Source of the DNA: Bin87 sp965262485
GTDB taxonomy: Bacteria; Chloroflexota; Dehalococcoidia; Lucifugimonadales; UBA3495
Assembly (NCBI GenBank): GCA_965262485.1
Contig: OZ253540.1
Span: 62,001 to 126,000 of the forward strand
Direction of reading: 5' to 3'
Length of the DNA stretch: 64,000 nt
Shown here: one piece after another, positions 17,034 to 26,089 of the stretch
Layout of the letters: every line of letters begins with the position of its first letter
How positions within the stretch are numbered: the stretch's first letter is position 1
Translations under genes and position numbers: made by a program
Notes under the pieces: model-generated
Database searches by the model: none
Told to the model about the DNA's origin: nothing
Seen by the model: the letters and a program-made list of their open reading frames with translations, nothing else

Positions 17034-17315
17034 TCAGGCTTTCAGGTCCGGCAGCAGGCGGTCGGTCAACGCTGCGATGCTACCGTCGCCATTGTTGACG
17101 TGAACCACTTTGTAGGCGCGGGGGGTTTTCAGGCCCATTCTGACGGCCACGGTATTTTGCTGATCCCAAGGCCGGGCAAAGCCAAAGGTGATACGCCACT
17201 GTTCGGAATCGACGTCGTACATCACCTCTTCGAGTCCGAGTTGTGTAATTTCTTCATCGGCGAATACGGCGGTTACATACTCTCTCGCCGTCCGCGTGGC
17301 TTCTTTCAGGTCCAT
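17034..17315 (-). CDS. Small hypothetical protein upstream of nuclease-like gene
   Basis: MDLKEATRTAREYVTAVFAD is chosen as start because GGAGG stands 7 bp before it; the product has 93 residues. The helix-then-strands pattern (EEVMYDVDSEQWRITFGFAR, then YKVVHVNNGDGSIAALTDRL) resembles small alpha-beta domains used as immunity or inhibitory partners, but no family is recognised. Its position directly before the nuclease-like gene suggests a two-gene unit. Confidence 0.55.
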   Translation of the reverse strand: MDLKEATRTAREYVTAVFADEEITQLGLEEVMYDVDSEQWRITFGFARPWDQQNTVAVRMGLKTPRAYKVVHVNNGDGSIAALTDRLLPDLKA

Positions 17316-17562
17316 TGCAACCTCCATCGCGCTCTGCGATGTTTCGATTGTAGAGCAGTCCGGCAATGTGGGCAATTTTCAATCAGTCCGCCACCACCGC
17401 CAGTGCTGCACCAGACGCTCGTCCCAACCGCTGCCGTTTCTCGCCCCCTGGCGGGGGTGCCCTATGAGAAGTTGCAGAGGGCCCTGACCGGTTGGGTGTA
17501 AAGTGGGGCCTGGGTCGAGTTGCCCACAGCAAACCACAAACCCAAACTACAGGGGGACAACC

Positions 17563-18321
17563 ATGACAGTGTTGGCAGACTATGCGGACAAATACGAGAC
17601 GGTTAGCGTGCAACGGGAGGACGGTATTCTCCAGGTGACGTTTCACTCCGGGGACGGGAGCCTGCTTTGGGGCGAGGCGTCTCACCGGGAACTGGGTTAC
17701 GCCTTCGCCGACATCGGCGCGGACCCGGACAACCGGGTGGTGATCCTAACCGGCACCGGCGACGACTACTGCTCTGATTTCGAGCCCAACCGGCCCACCC
17801 GGCGAATGCCCCAGGACTGGGACAAGACTTACTGGGAGGGTAAGCGGCTGTTGACCAACCTGCTGGAGATTGAAGTGCCGATCATCGGCGCGGTCAACGG
17901 CCCGGCGACCATCCACGCGGAGATTCCGGTGATGTCTGACATCGTCCTGGCTTCGGAGACCGCCACTTTCCAGGACGCTCCCCACTTCCCGCGCGGCGTG
18001 GTGCCCGGCGACGGCGTCCACGTGATCTGGCCCCTGGTACTGGGACAGAACCGGGGCCGGCACTTCCTGCTGACCGGGCGGACTCTATCGGGCCGGGAGG
18101 CGCTGGAGCTAGGCGTGGTGGCAGAAGTGCTGCCCCGGGACGAACTGCTGCCCCGGGCTTGGGAAGTGGCCCGGCAGTTGACGGAAAGGCCGCCGCTGAC
18201 GTTGCGCTACACCCGCGTCGCCCTCACGCTGCAACTGAAGCGACAGATGCAGGACATGCTGGGATACGGCCTGGCCATCGAGGGCCTTGCCGCAGTCGAT
18301 GTATCGCTCTCGCAAAGCTAA
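17563..18321 (+). CDS. Enoyl-CoA hydratase/isomerase family protein
   Basis: The ATG at 17563 follows AGGGGG and gives 252 residues, the usual crotonase length. VVILTGTGDDYCSDFEP (about 50-66) and EVPIIGAVNGPATIHAEIPV (about 100-120) mark the two oxyanion-hole segments. The second is normally rich in Gly (GGGxELA-like) and here reads ATIHAEIP, so the active site is atypical, and the usual catalytic Glu positions are not obvious. It could be a decarboxylase, isomerase or hydrolase of the superfamily. It is a solitary gene. Confidence 0.8.
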   Translation: MTVLADYADKYETVSVQREDGILQVTFHSGDGSLLWGEASHRELGYAFADIGADPDNRVVILTGTGDDYCSDFEPNRPTRRMPQDWDKTYWEGKRLLTNLLEIEVPIIGAVNGPATIHAEIPVMSDIVLASETATFQDAPHFPRGVVPGDGVHVIWPLVLGQNRGRHFLLTGRTLSGREALELGVVAEVLPRDELLPRAWEVARQLTERPPLTLRYTRVALTLQLKRQMQDMLGYGLAIEGLAAVDVSLSQS

Positions 18322-18424
18322 CGCCGGGCTGATGGTCCGTTTCGGGTTCTGGCTCGTAGTTGACTGACGCCTCGCGCCTGAGAGTCTGTCAATTACGGGC
18401 GCATACGGGCCTGTTGCCGCCTGT

Positions 18425-19585
18425 CTAGCCTTTGCTTTGGCCGGCAGATTCCCCGAACTGGCGGCCGAAGAGGCTCGTCATCAGCGCGCTGGCTATCGTA
18501 ACGCCGAGGCACAGGTAGCCTATTCCCATATAACCCGTAGTCGCCAACAACGCTCCAGCGATCCCGACGCCCAGGGCCCCACCGGTCTGGTTGCTGAAAC
18601 CCATAAGGCCCACTCCCGTGGCCTTGGATTCTCCCGAATACTCGGTGCTGGCCGAGACCAGAACCGGAAACGTCACGCTCAGCAAGCCCGTTGCAGCCGT
18701 TGCCACGGCTACCGACGCCCAAAGTCCGAGGTTCACGGTGAAGAACAGGAAACCGCAGACTCCTCCTGCTGCCGTGGTGGCAGCGACGAACGCCGCACGG
18801 TACCTACTGTTTGCCACGGACGCAGCAGAATAGCTTCCGACCATCTGCCCCATGGCGGCTACGGCCAGCGGCAGGGCCACAAAACCTATGCTCAAGCCGT
18901 AAGTATGTATCAGGTAGGCGGCGAAATAGCTGATAGTCCCCCAGAAAGCGATGCGCTGCGTCACATTGACCGCCACGGCCACGCGGAAAAACCGCATGGA
19001 CACCATGATCGATATCTGGAGAAGAATGCCCGGTTGCGAACTCGCCCCCCTGCGGTCTTTCGGAAGCCAGAGCCAGTTTGCCAGCAGTCCGGCAGCCAGC
19101 ATCGCGCCGTAAACGATGAAGGCAAACCGCCAGCCACCCACGTCTGCCAGCACCGCGACCGTTGGGACGCTGATGGCCGAAGCCAGCCCTTGAATTGCCA
19201 GCAGGGCGCTTACCGCCTGGGCCCGCCTGGCGGGGGAAATGACGTCGGATACTGCCCCCACGATGTTGGGAGGGATCGCTCCCCCTCCCAAACCGGTCAA
19301 AACCCGCAATGCCAACAGAATTTCCAGACTCGGCGCGAAGGCGGACGCCAGGACGGATATCGAAAGGACCGTCAACCCGACCAGGGCCACCGGGCGGCGA
19401 CCGAACGAGTCGGACAAGGGACCACCTGAGACCACCGTAACCGCCCAACCCGCGAAGGTGGCGGTAGCCAACTAACCCGCGACGGCGACCGATATTTCCA
19501 GGTCCGATGCGATTTCCACCAGGAGCGGGGGAACAATCAGAATCGCGCTTATGGTGGCAAACACGGTAAGCGCAAGCACGGCCAT
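18425..19585 (-). pseudogene. MFS transporter with in-frame TAG
   Basis: From ATG 19585 the frame gives a first helix (MAVLALTVFATISAILIVPP) and reaches VAVAG, then TAG at 19474-19472, then continues in the same frame with LATATFAGWAVTVVSGGPLS. Family members usually have Gln at this point, so CAG to TAG is the simplest explanation. The rest (DSFGRRPVALVG motif A, 348 residues, to 18425) contains the remaining helices of a 12-helix exporter of the DHA1 type. Unless TAG is suppressed, translation would have to restart at the adjacent TTG, losing helix 1. Confidence 0.75.
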
Positions 19586-20036
19586 AAACCACGCTTTGTT
19601 TACCTCACTATGCCGTGCTTGCGCCGTTTGCGTTTCGATGTTGTTGGTTCCCTTTCGGAATGGTGGCCAATATCACTGCCAAGCCATCAGCCTCTGCTGG
19701 TAGTACAGATTTCCGCCGCGCCAGTGGTTTGTTTCTCCGCCGCCCTGGGCAGTCGCCAGGGACGATAAACTCGGTTCGCGCTCTGCGGCCAGGTTCATAG
19801 ATGTTACTACGTCTCAACTTGGGGGTTGTGGTCGGCAGAGACCGACGGTTTGGCCGGCGCGCGGCTCTATACATTCCGTGACATTCCGTGTTCGCCCAAT
19901 CATACTCGCCGCCAACTCACCGGGGTTTCTCAGACCCGCTGCAAGAGGACGTCCTCTATTTCAGTGGCGACAGCGAAACGTTAAGGCGGGCGCGACGGTG
20001 CGCTCTCACATTTTCACGTTGGATCTCCGCGAGGCG
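19586..20036. other. Intergenic stretch, no gene recognised
   Basis: I find no supported gene, known repeat or clear promoter in these 450 bp. Frames on both strands are short and lack ribosome-binding sites. Confidence 0.5.
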
Positions 20037-20654
20037 TTACCAGCCTATGTTCTCGGGAATGAGAATCATGGAAATGCGGCCGACCACAGGCTCGTGTTCC
20101 ATCACAAGGTATTTGCCGATGGGGGTGGGTGCCACGCCCCGGCCTTCCAGCCAGCGGTCGTGGCGCTCCAGCGTGAACCCGCGGGTGCGGGCCTCGGCGT
20201 CGGATAGGGTGGGGCAGATTTTCTGTGTGCCCGCCACGAGGATGACGCGTCGGGCGCCGTAGGAGTAAGCCCCAATCTGGCTGCCGGAGCTGCTGGCGAT
20301 GACAATCTCGCCGGTCTCGGCAATGGCCTGAACGCTGCCCACGAAGTAGTCGACGGTGGTGGTTTTGCGACGAAACTCCCGTTGGGATGCCGGATCGGGC
20401 TGGGACATCATCTGGTCGTGCAGGTTGATGTAGCGGTCGTTTCCGTGCATGTACTCCGTGTAGCCGATAGCGTCCAGTGTCTCCGAAGTGTTGACGAAGA
20501 CCTCGGATCCCTCGGGCACCAATTCCCGCAGCTTGGCCAATGCAGCCTCGCGGCTCGCCACCAAAACGGCGTCTACGTTGCGGGCGGCCAGGGCCTCGAT
20601 GGTCCTGCTGATCGATTCGGCGGTTGGCGTAGCCTAGGGGGTATCCGAGGACAT
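20037..20654 (-). pseudogene. LUD domain protein with early in-frame TAG
   Basis: ATG 20654 follows AGGAG and encodes MSSDTP, then TAG at 20636-20634, then in frame ESISRTIEALAARNVDAVLV, the conserved start of LUD (LutC/YkgG-like) proteins. The remaining domain is intact: EGSEVFVNTSETLDAIGY, ETGEIVIASSSGSQIGAYSY and the closing EHEPVVGRISMILI. LutC-type proteins act with LutA and LutB in lactate oxidation, but no such partners are here, and many solo LUD proteins are uncharacterised. A restart at TTG/GTG near 20564 would lose the first helix. Confidence 0.75.
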
Positions 20655-20738
20655 TTTCGCGTCTCCTGTACGTGACTCACCTGCGCCCGGAGGACTGGAA
20701 TGAGTGTGTCCTGATCGCCGGGGGTTCCCGCTGCCTAA

Positions 20739-20758
20739 CCCTCTCTGCACAGAGAGGG
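20739..20758. terminator. Hairpin after luciferase-like gene
   Basis: CCCTCTCTG and CAGAGAGGG pair across a 2-base loop immediately beyond the stop of the minus-strand gene ending at 20761. No T-run follows. Confidence 0.35.
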
Positions 20759-20760
20759 AA

Positions 20761-21819
20761 CTAATGGCCGGGCCGCAGGTTGGGCATGACCTCATCGACG
20801 AACAGGCCCATCGAGCGCATGACTTGGTCGGGAGTCAGGTTACCCCATGCGAATATGGGGCAGAAGTAGTTGATGCCCGTCTCGTCAATTGCCCGCTGGA
20901 CCCGCTCCTTGACGTTTGACGGTGAGCCCACGATTACTACATCCCTGGCTTCGAGTTGGTCGAAATCCTTCATCGCGCTCAGTTGGTTCAAGCCGGCCTT
21001 GGCCCACAGGTAGTCGATATTATGGAACCACGCCTGATAGGCCGGCCTGGCCTCCGCCCTGGCCTGTTCGTCGGTGGCAGCAATGTACAGGTGGCGGACG
21101 AGTCCCAGTTTGGGGACGGGCACATGGCTGTTCAGTCCGTCGGACATTCGCTCAGCGTTCCAGACCTGCTTGTACAGGTCAAAGTGGGCCTTGACGCCAG
21201 CATTGTCGGCGAACACAGTGCAGGTGTTGAAGCCGTGCTGGGCCATCCATGGCACCGATGCAATGTTGTTGCTGGCGTACCAGAGCGGGGGATAGGGCTT
21301 CTGATAGGGCTTGATCCAGAGTTCTATGTCCTGGTAGTTGTAGTGCTTTCCCTGGTGATTGAGAATGCCGGTGGTGAAACCGCTGGTGAACATGTCCATC
21401 TGCTCATTGAACACTTCCCAACTGACGTCCAGGTCAACGTCGAACTTCTCGGCCTCTATCGGCGAGACCCCGCGGCCCACACCGAGATCCAGGCGTCCGT
21501 TGCTGAGATTATCCAGCATGCAGATTTCGTGCAGCAGCCGGATGGGGTTGTAGAAGGGCAGGAGAAAGACCAGGGGCCCCAGGCGCAGCTTTGAGGTGCG
21601 CTGGGCTGCGGCGGCCAGGAACACCGCCGGCGAAGGCGATACGCTCAGGGGGGTGATGTGGTGCTCCGCCAGGTGGTAGCTGTAGAACCCGCTCCGGTCG
21701 GCGTATTCCAGCATCTTGAGCCGGTTTTCAAAGATCTCGTTGGGCGCCGACTTGTCCCATTCGATCCAGTCGAAGAGTCCGAACTCAAGGGTATCGTTAA
21801 GCGTGGCAGCCTGTGTCAT
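20761..21819 (-). CDS. LLM-class (luciferase-like) flavin-dependent oxidoreductase
   Basis: This 352-residue protein starts with GGAGGTGAGCC before ATG. The luciferase-like TIM barrel is clear: FGLFDWIEW at the start, YSYHLAEHHITPLSVSPSPA (about 47-66), RTSKLRLGPLVFLLPFYNPI (about 74-93) and LSNGRLDLGVGRGVSP (about 103-118), the flavin phosphate-binding loop. Members oxidise diverse substrates with reduced FMN or F420. The AEHH signature fits the bacterial-luciferase (FMN) side, as inference. It is probably monocistronic; substrate unknown. Confidence 0.88.
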   Translation of the reverse strand: MTQAATLNDTLEFGLFDWIEWDKSAPNEIFENRLKMLEYADRSGFYSYHLAEHHITPLSVSPSPAVFLAAAAQRTSKLRLGPLVFLLPFYNPIRLLHEICMLDNLSNGRLDLGVGRGVSPIEAEKFDVDLDVSWEVFNEQMDMFTSGFTTGILNHQGKHYNYQDIELWIKPYQKPYPPLWYASNNIASVPWMAQHGFNTCTVFADNAGVKAHFDLYKQVWNAERMSDGLNSHVPVPKLGLVRHLYIAATDEQARAEARPAYQAWFHNIDYLWAKAGLNQLSAMKDFDQLEARDVVIVGSPSNVKERVQRAIDETGINYFCPIFAWGNLTPDQVMRSMGLFVDEVMPNLRPGH

Positions 21820-21906
21820 GGCTCACCTCCGGTCTGGCGGCTCGCTCCACCAGATTGTGTTGTTGGACGGTCTCGGCTAGAGTACCATGTCGAATCCCAC
21901 GGGCAT

Positions 21907-22794
21907 TCAGGCGACCTCCAGCGGCAGTGACGGATCCGCGGCATACTCCGACATCGAGGCGTCGTAGACGGCGACATTCTCGTAACCCAACATTGCGAGG
22001 ACGAAGGCGTCGTTCGACGCCGCGATGCCGCCCCCGCAGTACGTGATCACGCGCTGCGTGCGGTCCGCGCCCGCCTGTGCGAAGAGCAACGCCGGTTCCT
22101 CCGCCGGCCGATAGAGGCCGGTCTCGAGATCGGTGAGCTCCATCGAGGGTACGTTGGTCGCGCCGGGAATGTGTCCGGCGCGGCCGTAGTCTCTCCCGCC
22201 GTCGGCGCCGGAGTGCTGCTCCCGTCCGAGGGCGTTGATCAGGCAGCTCCCACCCCCATCTCCCGACTCGATGAACGCCTTAACCTCCACCAGATCAGCG
22301 AAACGCGCCGGATCGACCGTCGGCGTGAAGGTCGTGGGCGCGTACGTCGTCGGGTCGGCCGAAACAGCACGGCCCTCGGCCGTCCAGCGACGCCAACCGC
22401 CGTCCAGCACGGCCGCGCCCTCGCAACCCATTGAGCGGAACATCCACCACAGCCTCGCCGCCCACTGCGACCCCAGGCGGTCGTAGAGGACCAGTTTTGA
22501 GGACTCCGAGATGCCGCGCTGCCCCGCCGCCCCGGCGAACGCACTGGCCGAGGGCATCATGAAGCGCCAGGGTTGGTCGTTGTCGGAAAAATCGGCCTGA
22601 AGGTCGAGGAAGCCCGCTCCGGGAATGTGTCCCGCCTCATACTCCCGCCGCCCCGACTCCACGCGGCGGCCACCGCCGTCGCCATCGCGTGGATGCAGGA
22701 AGATAGTTGTCTCGAAAACGCGGACGTCGTCGTCCGCCAGGCGCTCGGCCAGCCAATCGGTCGAAACGAGGAACTCCGGATGCGCGAATGCCAT
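21907..22794 (-). CDS. Rhodanese-type sulfurtransferase (thiosulfate/3-mercaptopyruvate)
   Basis: The start MAFAHPEFLVSTDWLAERLA has GGAG 8 bp upstream and gives 295 residues, the two-domain length of thiosulfate or mercaptopyruvate sulfurtransferases. Domain 1 (about 8-130) ends in LDGGWRRWTAEG; domain 2 has GRAGHIPGATNVP and the active loop VITYCGGGIAASNDAF, with the persulfide Cys. The loop CGGGIA differs from the CGSGVTA of mercaptopyruvate enzymes and CRxGxR/K of thiosulfate enzymes, so donor preference is open. It moves sulfane sulfur in the cytoplasm. Confidence 0.85.
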   Translation of the reverse strand: MAFAHPEFLVSTDWLAERLADDDVRVFETTIFLHPRDGDGGGRRVESGRREYEAGHIPGAGFLDLQADFSDNDQPWRFMMPSASAFAGAAGQRGISESSKLVLYDRLGSQWAARLWWMFRSMGCEGAAVLDGGWRRWTAEGRAVSADPTTYAPTTFTPTVDPARFADLVEVKAFIESGDGGGSCLINALGREQHSGADGGRDYGRAGHIPGATNVPSMELTDLETGLYRPAEEPALLFAQAGADRTQRVITYCGGGIAASNDAFVLAMLGYENVAVYDASMSEYAADPSLPLEVA

Positions 22795-22916
22795 GGTCAA
22801 CTCCAGCCGGTCCGGCTTGTCTTGGGGTTGTTGGTTTGCGCCCTAGTGCTGTTGGGTCGCCCAGGTCGGTGTCGATGCGCACTGCCCGTTGAAAACGCCG
22901 GGCTACGAAAACCCGT

Positions 22917-23849
22917 TCATCCAACGGCATATTGCAACTCGTGATGGAGGATGGCCGGGGAATCTTGCTTTATCAAGGCCAACGCCTCTGTGTCAGTCGG
23001 GACCCGGTTGCGGATGACCTGTTTCAGGCCTGCCGTCTCGGACCAACTGTAAATTCCCTTGCTGGCTTCTTCCAAGGCAACCAACAGATCCACCATGTCG
23101 TTTTCTTCCAAAAGAAAAACTCGTCCGGGAGATACCGGCTCGTGGGTTAGAGCTTCAAATGACAGGGTGTTGGCGTTGCCGAAATAGCGGTTCCGGAAAT
23201 CGGTCACCGCGTAACCAAACACGCCGGGTCCCAAAGATGGCTTTGGCCCACGGGCGAACCTGAACCCATCGCGCCTGCCGGTTAGTTTGATGATCCCGAG
23301 TTCCGTGAGTGGGGATTCCAGTCCATCCTTGTAGCTGCCCTGGCCTGACGCCGACTGCGCCACGTAGGTGCGAATGAAGCAGGAAACATCTCTCCGTATG
23401 GTCGCCACTGAGGCCCGGGGCCATTTCCGGTCCTCGGCGAGCTTCTCAATGCCCCTGACCAACATATCCCGCTCAAAGGAACCGGCGGGGTAGTAGTGAA
23501 ACGCCCAGAACCAAGTGGTCTTCGTGTCCCGGCCGCACAGATTCCAATGGAGCAGCCACGCCATTGCCGGGTGCTCCATATACGGATCGAGACCCTCTGA
23601 ACCAAATATCAGTCTCCCTAATCGGGTAGTGGCAATTCGGTTCTCACCCGACATATCTTCAATGATCCCGGTTACGGTGGACCAATGGCGCATCGAAGCG
23701 ACCATGTTTTTACCGACGCCGAACCGGGCAATGGCATCGAAGTCGGTGAATACACGCCTACTGTCGCCTACGCTTTCCGTACCAAGCACAGCATCGAAGG
23801 CTTTCTTCAACCATCCACACCGCAGTGGAAAGGTTTCGTGGCCCGAAAA
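22917..23849 (-). pseudogene. DUF4007 protein, start removed by IS66-type element
   Basis: The frame FSGHETFPLRCGWLKKAFDA at 23849 is the conserved DUF4007 opening, and the remaining roughly 300 residues (VGKNMVASMRHWSTVTGIIE, LGRLIFGSEGLDPYMEHPAM, WAFHYYP) are intact. No start codon precedes it: about 14 bp upstream the sequence becomes the decayed transposase. DUF4007 proteins commonly sit beside phosphorothioation-type (Dnd-like) PAPS reductase and desulfurase genes; none are here. A downstream ATG at 23810 could give a product shortened by about 20 residues. Confidence 0.7.
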
Positions 23850-23862
23850 CTGCGGGCGGTAA

Positions 23863-24729
23863 TTATCCCGGTATAGAGGCCCTCTCAGTATTCAACCTCT
23901 GACGTAACTTTTCAGACTTGAGGGGAAGCGAGCAATTGCCGGCAGCCAGCAGCCGTTGGTACAAGCCTTGGGCCCGCCAGGCGCCGAAAACGGAAGCCAG
24001 CGTCATTTTGGTGTCAGTGCCCTGGTTTGAGCGCGTGCCACCACTGATCTTCCGGCTGACCACCGCCGAGCGCAGCCTGCGCCCGGCGGTGTTGTTGTCC
24101 GAAGGCACCTCGGGTTGACCGACGAAGACGAAGAGTTCCCCGTATCCAGTGCGGGGCAGGCTCTTGCTGTGGCGCTCGATGCGTCGGCATAGCCTGGCCT
24201 GAGCGCTGGACGGTCGTCCAGGTAGGGTCGGCAGAGGGCCAGCAGGCGTTTCTCCAGGGCCAATTGGGCAATGCGTCGTTGCCGCTTTGGTCGTTGCCGC
24301 TCTGAAGGATGGGTTAAGACCGCAGCCTGGCGGTAGAGTTGGTGGACGGCATCGGCCCACTGGCACAGTGGCGCGTCATCAGGGTAGAGGGCGCGCAGGT
24401 CGTGGATGTCCCGCCGCAGAGCCTGCCCCTGGCTTGGACAGGGGTAGTACCGCTGGGTGGGTGTGCTGAAAGTCCAGACGTAACCGTTGTAGCCGTTCTC
24501 CCGCCAACCGGTCTCATCGACATGCACCACCGGACTGCCTCGGATTCGTTCCACTCTATCGGCCATCACAGCCTGGGCCTGGCCAGCCACCCTTTGCGTG
24601 GCGTCCACGATGGCCCCCAGGCTGACGCCGCAACCCATTCTCCAGACGCTCGATGATGGCCTGCTGACTGGCTATGATGGCGATGAGCACATCGCGGTCA
24701 GCGGTGGGCAGGTCAATTTCCGGATCCAT
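23863..24729 (-). pseudogene. Decayed IS66-family transposase
   Basis: ATG 24729 opens DPEIDLPTADRDVLIAIIAS, the coiled N-terminus. Then, after an internal deletion, comes VVHVDETGWRENGYNGYVWT, the catalytic Asp region, and in another frame VPSDNNTAGRRLRSAVVSRK, the region that carries the final catalytic residue (normally NNxAE; here NNTAG). A deletion also removes the middle Asp segment near RRDIHDLRALYPDDA. At least two frames are used. No intact inverted repeats were found. It is immobile and interrupts the DUF4007 gene. Confidence 0.8.
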
Positions 24730-24865
24730 ACCCGGTATATGACATAATCACAACCCCTCGCGCCAGCCACCCTAAAACCTCTTTGCACCAATTTACCTCA
24801 CCAACTCTGAACAGTTACCTGAACGCCAGGGCAAACGCATTCTAACTTTAGGGGACCTCATATAC

Positions 24866-24961
24866 CGTCATTCCCGCGAAAGCGGGAATCCATACAGCTT
24901 GCTTCCAGACGGTTGACGTACAACCAAACGACCTGGATTCCCGCTTTCGCGGGAATGACGG
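24866..24961. repeat. Family A palindromic element, core only
   Basis: CGTCATTCCCGCGAAAGCGG at the left is mirrored by CCGCTTTCGCGGGAATGACG at the right. The outer TGTTGACATTT ends of the complete family A element are missing. The rest of 24730-25042 holds no gene; a family C end (GCGATTGCCCTG) lies at about 24991. Confidence 0.7.
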
Positions 24962-25042
24962 ACGCCTGCAAAGCCGATTAAATTAAAATGCGATTGCCCT
25001 GTCCTGAACGCCGGCCGGCTGGAAACCGGGCGGGGATAACGC

Positions 25043-25048
25043 TATAAT
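25043..25048 (+). promoter_or_regulatory. Putative -10 box for ilvE
   Basis: TATAAT lies 32 bp before the GTG start. The -35 region is weak. Confidence 0.45.
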
Positions 25049-25080
25049 GGCCCAACTTTTCTGCTCACAGGGGGCATTAC

Positions 25081-26046
25081 GTGACTACCAGCGGCCAGGC
25101 TTCTTTCAACTCCGATAATCTCCAGGTGTTCTTCCGAGGGGGGTACGTACCGGTACGCGAAGCCAACGTAAACGTAATGACCCATGCTCTCCACTACGGC
25201 ACCGGCGTGTTCGAAGGCATTCGGGGCAACTGGAATGCAGAGCAGGGCGCCATCAATATTTTCCGTATGCGCGAGCATTACGAAAGGCTCCTGGACGGAT
25301 GCAAAATCCTGATGCTCGACATCCCCTATTCCGCCGACGACCTTTGCGACATCACGGTGGAACTGGTCGAGCGCAACGGCCACAATACCGACATTTACAT
25401 TCGCCCCCTGGCTTATAAGAGCGAGGAACTGGTCGCCAACCTCAAGTTGCAGGACCTGGCATCCGACTTCACGCTGATAACGGTGCCCTTCGGCAACTAT
25501 CTGGGCAGCGACCGCCTGCGATGCTGTACCTCCTCGTGGCGCCGCGTCGACGACCCCATGATCCCGGCGCGCATCAAGGCTTGCGGCATCTACGTCAACA
25601 GCATCCTCGCCAAAACCGAAGCCACCCTGAGCGGTTTCGATGAAGCCATCCTGCTCAATCACGACGGCCATGTTTCCGAGGGTTCCGGCGAAAACATCTT
25701 CATGGTCAAGAAGGGCCGCCTTTACACGCCAGCGCTGGAAGACAACGTGCTGGGCGGCATCACCCGCGACACAGTGATGCAGCTGGCCAAGAACGAACTG
25801 GGAATTGACGTAGATATGCGTACCATTGACCGCAGCGAGCTGTACCTGGCCGATGAAGTCTTCCTTACCGGCACCGCGGCCCACCTCACTCCGGTGGTAG
25901 AACTGGACTGCCGGCCCATCGGCGACGGCCAGCCGGGCCCCATTTCCAAGGAAATACAGCGCATGTACTTCGATATCGTCGTGGGAAACAATGCCAAGTA
26001 CCAGCATTGGTGCACCCGGGTTACACCTCGTTTGGTCCCTGCGTAA
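25081..26046 (+). CDS. ilvE: Branched-chain amino acid aminotransferase
   Basis: GTG at 25081 follows AGGGGG, giving 321 residues, close to the class IV aminotransferase standard. FRGGYVPVREANVNVMTHAL and HYGTGVFEGIRGNW form the N-terminal substrate domain. The PLP lysine lies in IPARIKACGIYVNSILAKTE (near residue 163), with the cofactor-binding EGSGENIFMVKKG after it, and the family GGITRDTVMQLA loop near 224. It makes or degrades Val, Leu and Ile by transamination with 2-oxoglutarate. plsY follows 43 bp later on the same strand, so they may share a transcript. Confidence 0.92.
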   Translation: MTTSGQASFNSDNLQVFFRGGYVPVREANVNVMTHALHYGTGVFEGIRGNWNAEQGAINIFRMREHYERLLDGCKILMLDIPYSADDLCDITVELVERNGHNTDIYIRPLAYKSEELVANLKLQDLASDFTLITVPFGNYLGSDRLRCCTSSWRRVDDPMIPARIKACGIYVNSILAKTEATLSGFDEAILLNHDGHVSEGSGENIFMVKKGRLYTPALEDNVLGGITRDTVMQLAKNELGIDVDMRTIDRSELYLADEVFLTGTAAHLTPVVELDCRPIGDGQPGPISKEIQRMYFDIVVGNNAKYQHWCTRVTPRLVPA

Positions 26047-26089
26047 TCGGGAGATTGCCTCCAGCGTCTCCAGGCCGTAAGGAGTCCCG

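Noticed and set aside
19472..20636. Reassignment of TAG to glutamine
   Set aside because: TAG ends intact, conserved genes here (both VOC genes, DHH, plsY), so it functions as a stop codon.
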